DNA of 64,000 nt from Thermostichus sp047461615. Its GTDB lineage: Bacteria > Cyanobacteriota > Cyanobacteriia > Thermostichales > Thermostichaceae. The translations under genes were made by a program, and so were the position numbers. Positions 61,724-64,000 of this stretch are shown in pieces. The stretch spans positions 22,910 through 86,909 of the forward strand of contig NZ_JANSHI010000012.1 in assembly GCF_047461615.1 (NCBI RefSeq), given 5' to 3'. The notes below the pieces were generated by a model that saw nothing but the letters and a program-made list of their open reading frames with translations, ran no database searches and was not told the origin of the DNA. Numbering within the stretch: position 1 is the first letter of the stretch; each line of letters opens with the position of its first letter.

Positions 61724-64000
61724 TCATCGCCTCACGGCAGAGTGCAAGACTTCCTGAACCGTTCTGGCCATGCGCTCCCAGGTAAAAGACTTGACCCACT
61801 CCAAGCCTTTGCTGATTTTTTCAGCGCGCAGCTTCGGATCCAAAACCTGAGCCATCGTATCTGCCAGGGAATCTTCTACGTAGAACGCAGCATCTCCTCC
61901 CGCTTCCACCAAGGCAGAGTTGGGATAGATGATGACAGGGGTTCCACAGGCCATGGCCTCCAATACCGGTAGCCCAAATCCTTCATAGGCACTTGGGTAA
62001 ACCAGAGCTACAGCATTCTGGTAGGCATGAACCATGCCCTGTAGATCTAGGCGAGCGCTGAAGACAGGCTGAGGAGCTGCAGCTTGCCGGTAGGTCTCTG
62101 GAACAAACGACCCATAGGTGCAAAGGACAGGAAAGGGCTTGTAGGACCACTGCTGATAAGCCTCGAAGAACAACTCGTGTCGTTTGTAGGTTCCTTGCGA
62201 GCATTGAATGAGTAGCCAGTGTTTGGGGGTAGCCGAGGGATCCGGCTTGAACACACTGGTGTCAACTCCGGGGTGAGCTACCACCGCCTCTTTCCCAGTT
62301 AGGCGAAGGAGGTCACGGGCCGTGTTTTGGCTAACAGCTACAATGCGAGTGGCTACTTCAAGGGCGGCGTGCTTTTGGCGCCACATGGGATCTGCCAGAT
62401 CCCAACCCAGCACTTCAGGGATCATGTCATGCAGCAGGAGCACCTGAGGAACGTCAGGAGCTAGATAGGTATAGTAAGTGCTCATAAAAACGTCCGCCCC
62501 CGACCAAGCAAAGGCTTGCCGCAACTCAGGATCATCCCAGTAGGCGTAGCTAAAGGGATGTCCCTGCATTCTCTCTACACCTTGGGGTAGCTCTCCTATG
62601 CCGCCCCGATCGTAGAAAGTAACGCGAATCCCAAAGCAGGGCAATTCCCGCAGTAGGTTGCGCCAAACCGTAGCAATACCACTTTGGGCAAATTGGAAGA
62701 ACACTCCGTCCACAAACAGGTGAAGGCGCTCCCGCACCTCTACCACTAAGGGATCCCCGTACGCCCAGGGGAAAAAGGGCTGCAGCGAGCAGGGCTTTTC
62801 CGCTTTTTGCAGCTCTTCCCAGGCTTTTACGGCTCCTTGATAGCCGTAGTAGGACTCCTTAAACTCCACCTGTTTTCGCAACGCATAGGCGTAGCGGTCA
62901 AACACCAAGCCCTCTGCTTCTGTTTGGTCTGCAGTCAAAACCTTCTTAGGAACCTGTCCATTTCGGGTTAATACGGGCGGCTCGTGAGTTTGCCACTCAC
63001 ACTCGGTGGGATCCCACCTCCAAACTCGCCACCACTCCATCTGAGGGTTGTTGCCCCACTTGCCTTTGTTGTCCAACACAAGATTGGGGCCCACAAAGTA
63101 GCGACAGTAGAACTGAGCTGCCTCTAAACTGGGGTCTGCTTCAAATCGTCGATGCACCCGTCGGATTTGTTCAGCTGTCCAAATCTCATCAGCATCCAAC
63201 TGCCACAGCAAGCAGGGATAATCAGGCTGAGCTGCCCTGACCATTTCGATTTTGCCATCCCAAAACTGGCCATCAGGCTTCTGAACCAGCCGAACACGGG
63301 TATCCTTGGCCGCCAAGTCTCTCAAGTATTCAACTGTGCCATCTAAGCTGTGCCCTTGAGCATACTCCTCAGGGATCCGGCCACCGTTGGCCAAACTCCA
63401 CCCTGTGTCATGCCGCAAGGCAGCAACGCCCTCAACTACCACCCATTGCCAGGGGATCCCTAACCTATCCAACTGACAGAGGACAGAGTAGTGGCGCTCA
63501 ATGTAGGGTTGTCCATCCAATACAATGGTGAAGAAATGAATAGGAAGGGTAGCTTTAATATCCTTAAAGATGGCAAAGCCGTTGCGGGCATTTCCCCAGC
63601 GAATGAGTCGGTAGCCACAGCTAGGAAGCTCCCTGAAAGAGCGGTTGTTCTTGAAAGCAAGGATATCATTCAAGGCAATATACTTGGGACGAGCACCCCG
63701 CTCTATGAAGGCTTGCAGGTCGTACCAGCCTGTAAACTCGCCACCGTCGATGAGAAGAAGATCGGGATTGGGAACTTGACTTGCCCCATCCGTGGGAACA
63801 GACTTGAGTAAGTCTTCATCCCCCCGACGCCACTGTAAAGCCTGCTCTCGACCATAGGGAGCCCAAATGCTAGAGCCAGATTCCAACCATTCTTCCACCT
63901 CCTCCACTGTAGCGATCCTAGGTTGGGCAGCAGCGTGAATGGGAATGCAGCGGGGATCCTCGCTTACCCTCTTAGCCAGCTCCCTGTAGCGCTCAGGATG
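61724..64000 (-). CDS. Multidomain glycosyltransferase (cut by right edge)
   Basis: The reading frame stays open to the right edge: the codons at 63908-64000 continue without a stop, so the start is outside the window. At least 758 residues. Near the visible N-terminus is a methyltransferase-like segment (PDLLLIDGGEFTGWYDLQAFI). Next is a GT2-like domain with HFFTIVLDGQPYIERHY, WVVVEGVAAL, DGQFWDGKIEMVRAA and LLWQLDADEIWT, which has the acidic metal-binding triad. The C-terminal third is a GT4-type domain: LHLFVDGVFFQFAQSGIATVWRNLL, VLLLHDMIPE, VAHPGVDTSVFKP and VYPSAYEGFGLPVLEAMACGTPVI (landmark residues). It probably adds sugars to a surface glycan or glycoprotein; the target is unknown. 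Confidence 0.85.
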   Translation of the reverse strand, partial: HPERYRELAKRVSEDPRCIPIHAAAQPRIATVEEVEEWLESGSSIWAPYGREQALQWRRGDEDLLKSVPTDGASQVPNPDLLLIDGGEFTGWYDLQAFIERGARPKYIALNDILAFKNNRSFRELPSCGYRLIRWGNARNGFAIFKDIKATLPIHFFTIVLDGQPYIERHYSVLCQLDRLGIPWQWVVVEGVAALRHDTGWSLANGGRIPEEYAQGHSLDGTVEYLRDLAAKDTRVRLVQKPDGQFWDGKIEMVRAAQPDYPCLLWQLDADEIWTAEQIRRVHRRFEADPSLEAAQFYCRYFVGPNLVLDNKGKWGNNPQMEWWRVWRWDPTECEWQTHEPPVLTRNGQVPKKVLTADQTEAEGLVFDRYAYALRKQVEFKESYYGYQGAVKAWEELQKAEKPCSLQPFFPWAYGDPLVVEVRERLHLFVDGVFFQFAQSGIATVWRNLLRELPCFGIRVTFYDRGGIGELPQGVERMQGHPFSYAYWDDPELRQAFAWSGADVFMSTYYTYLAPDVPQVLLLHDMIPEVLGWDLADPMWRQKHAALEVATRIVAVSQNTARDLLRLTGKEAVVAHPGVDTSVFKPDPSATPKHWLLIQCSQGTYKRHELFFEAYQQWSYKPFPVLCTYGSFVPETYRQAAAPQPVFSARLDLQGMVHAYQNAVALVYPSAYEGFGLPVLEAMACGTPVIIYPNSALVEAGGDAAFYVEDSLADTMAQVLDPKLRAEKISKGLEWVKSFTWERMARTVQEVLHSAVRR

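Noticed and set aside
1..64000. CRISPR array, rRNA operon, prophage or intact insertion sequence
   Set aside because: No regularly spaced repeats, rRNA-like sequence, integrase, capsid or full transposase gene was seen on reading both strands.

Overview
The window is chromosomal DNA of a cyanobacterium. It carries psbI (photosystem II), ftrV (variable chain of ferredoxin-thioredoxin reductase), a phycobiliprotein-like gene, hemB, an HHL1-like gene, KtrA/KtrB potassium uptake genes, type IV pilus genes and a large cyanobacterial-type chemotaxis operon. The palindrome GGATCC, mostly inside GGGATCCC, is very common in genes and spacers, while the usual cyanobacterial palindrome GCGATCGC was seen only once. 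Gene content, GC-rich codon use and this palindrome suggest a thermophilic hot-spring Synechococcus of the Yellowstone type (JA-3-3Ab / JA-2-3B'a group). That assignment is inference.

Layout, left to right. 1-3206: start of argS leaving the left edge, a gene-poor stretch, an electron-transfer-flavoprotein pair (etfB-etfA) and a YggT membrane protein. 3379-13342: a chemotaxis-like operon for type IV pilus motility (PATAN receiver, CheY, CheW, methyl-accepting protein, giant hybrid CheA). 13434-17792: tandem DUF305 protein, lnt, tRNA-Thr(CGT), cbiT, ftrV and a phycobilisome-like protein. 17963-24266: ftsH, then on the minus strand glycogen phosphorylase, a SpoIID-like protein and tadA. 24472-30614: HtrA protease, a Ser/Thr kinase with a C-terminal GUN4 domain, a sulfide:quinone reductase remnant and a P-type ATPase. 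30829-38702: small metabolic and membrane genes including hemB, psbI, bioY-like, hisN-like and tRNA-Gly(TCC). 38868-43117: lpxA-lpxB and a convergent dgcA-dgcN-like pair. 43272-49616: pilB-pilT-pilC and pgm. 49686-56208: HHL1-like gene, tRNA-Pro(CGG), GH57-type enzyme, rnc, ligA and an unlisted structured RNA with its own promoter and terminator. 56409-64000: clpX, ktrA-ktrB, a DRTGG-domain protein, rnhA and a multidomain glycosyltransferase leaving the right edge.

Two gene groups share a job. The chemotaxis operon at 3.4-13.3 kb and pilB-pilT-pilC at 43-48 kb together would make and steer type IV pili for surface motility or phototaxis. Glycogen phosphorylase, the GH57-like enzyme and phosphoglucomutase form a dispersed glucan-use set.

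The most interesting items are: the RNA gene at 55965-56208, which folds end to end like 6S RNA; an EF-hand-like loop and about ten copies of a short L..LFA..E motif in the acidic linker of the CheA hybrid; the kinase-GUN4 fusion; the EtfAB pair in a cyanobacterium; the decayed sulfide:quinone reductase; the dgcA-dgcN pair; and three convergent gene pairs whose stop codons share one CTAG. No CRISPR array, intact insertion sequence, rRNA operon or prophage was seen.
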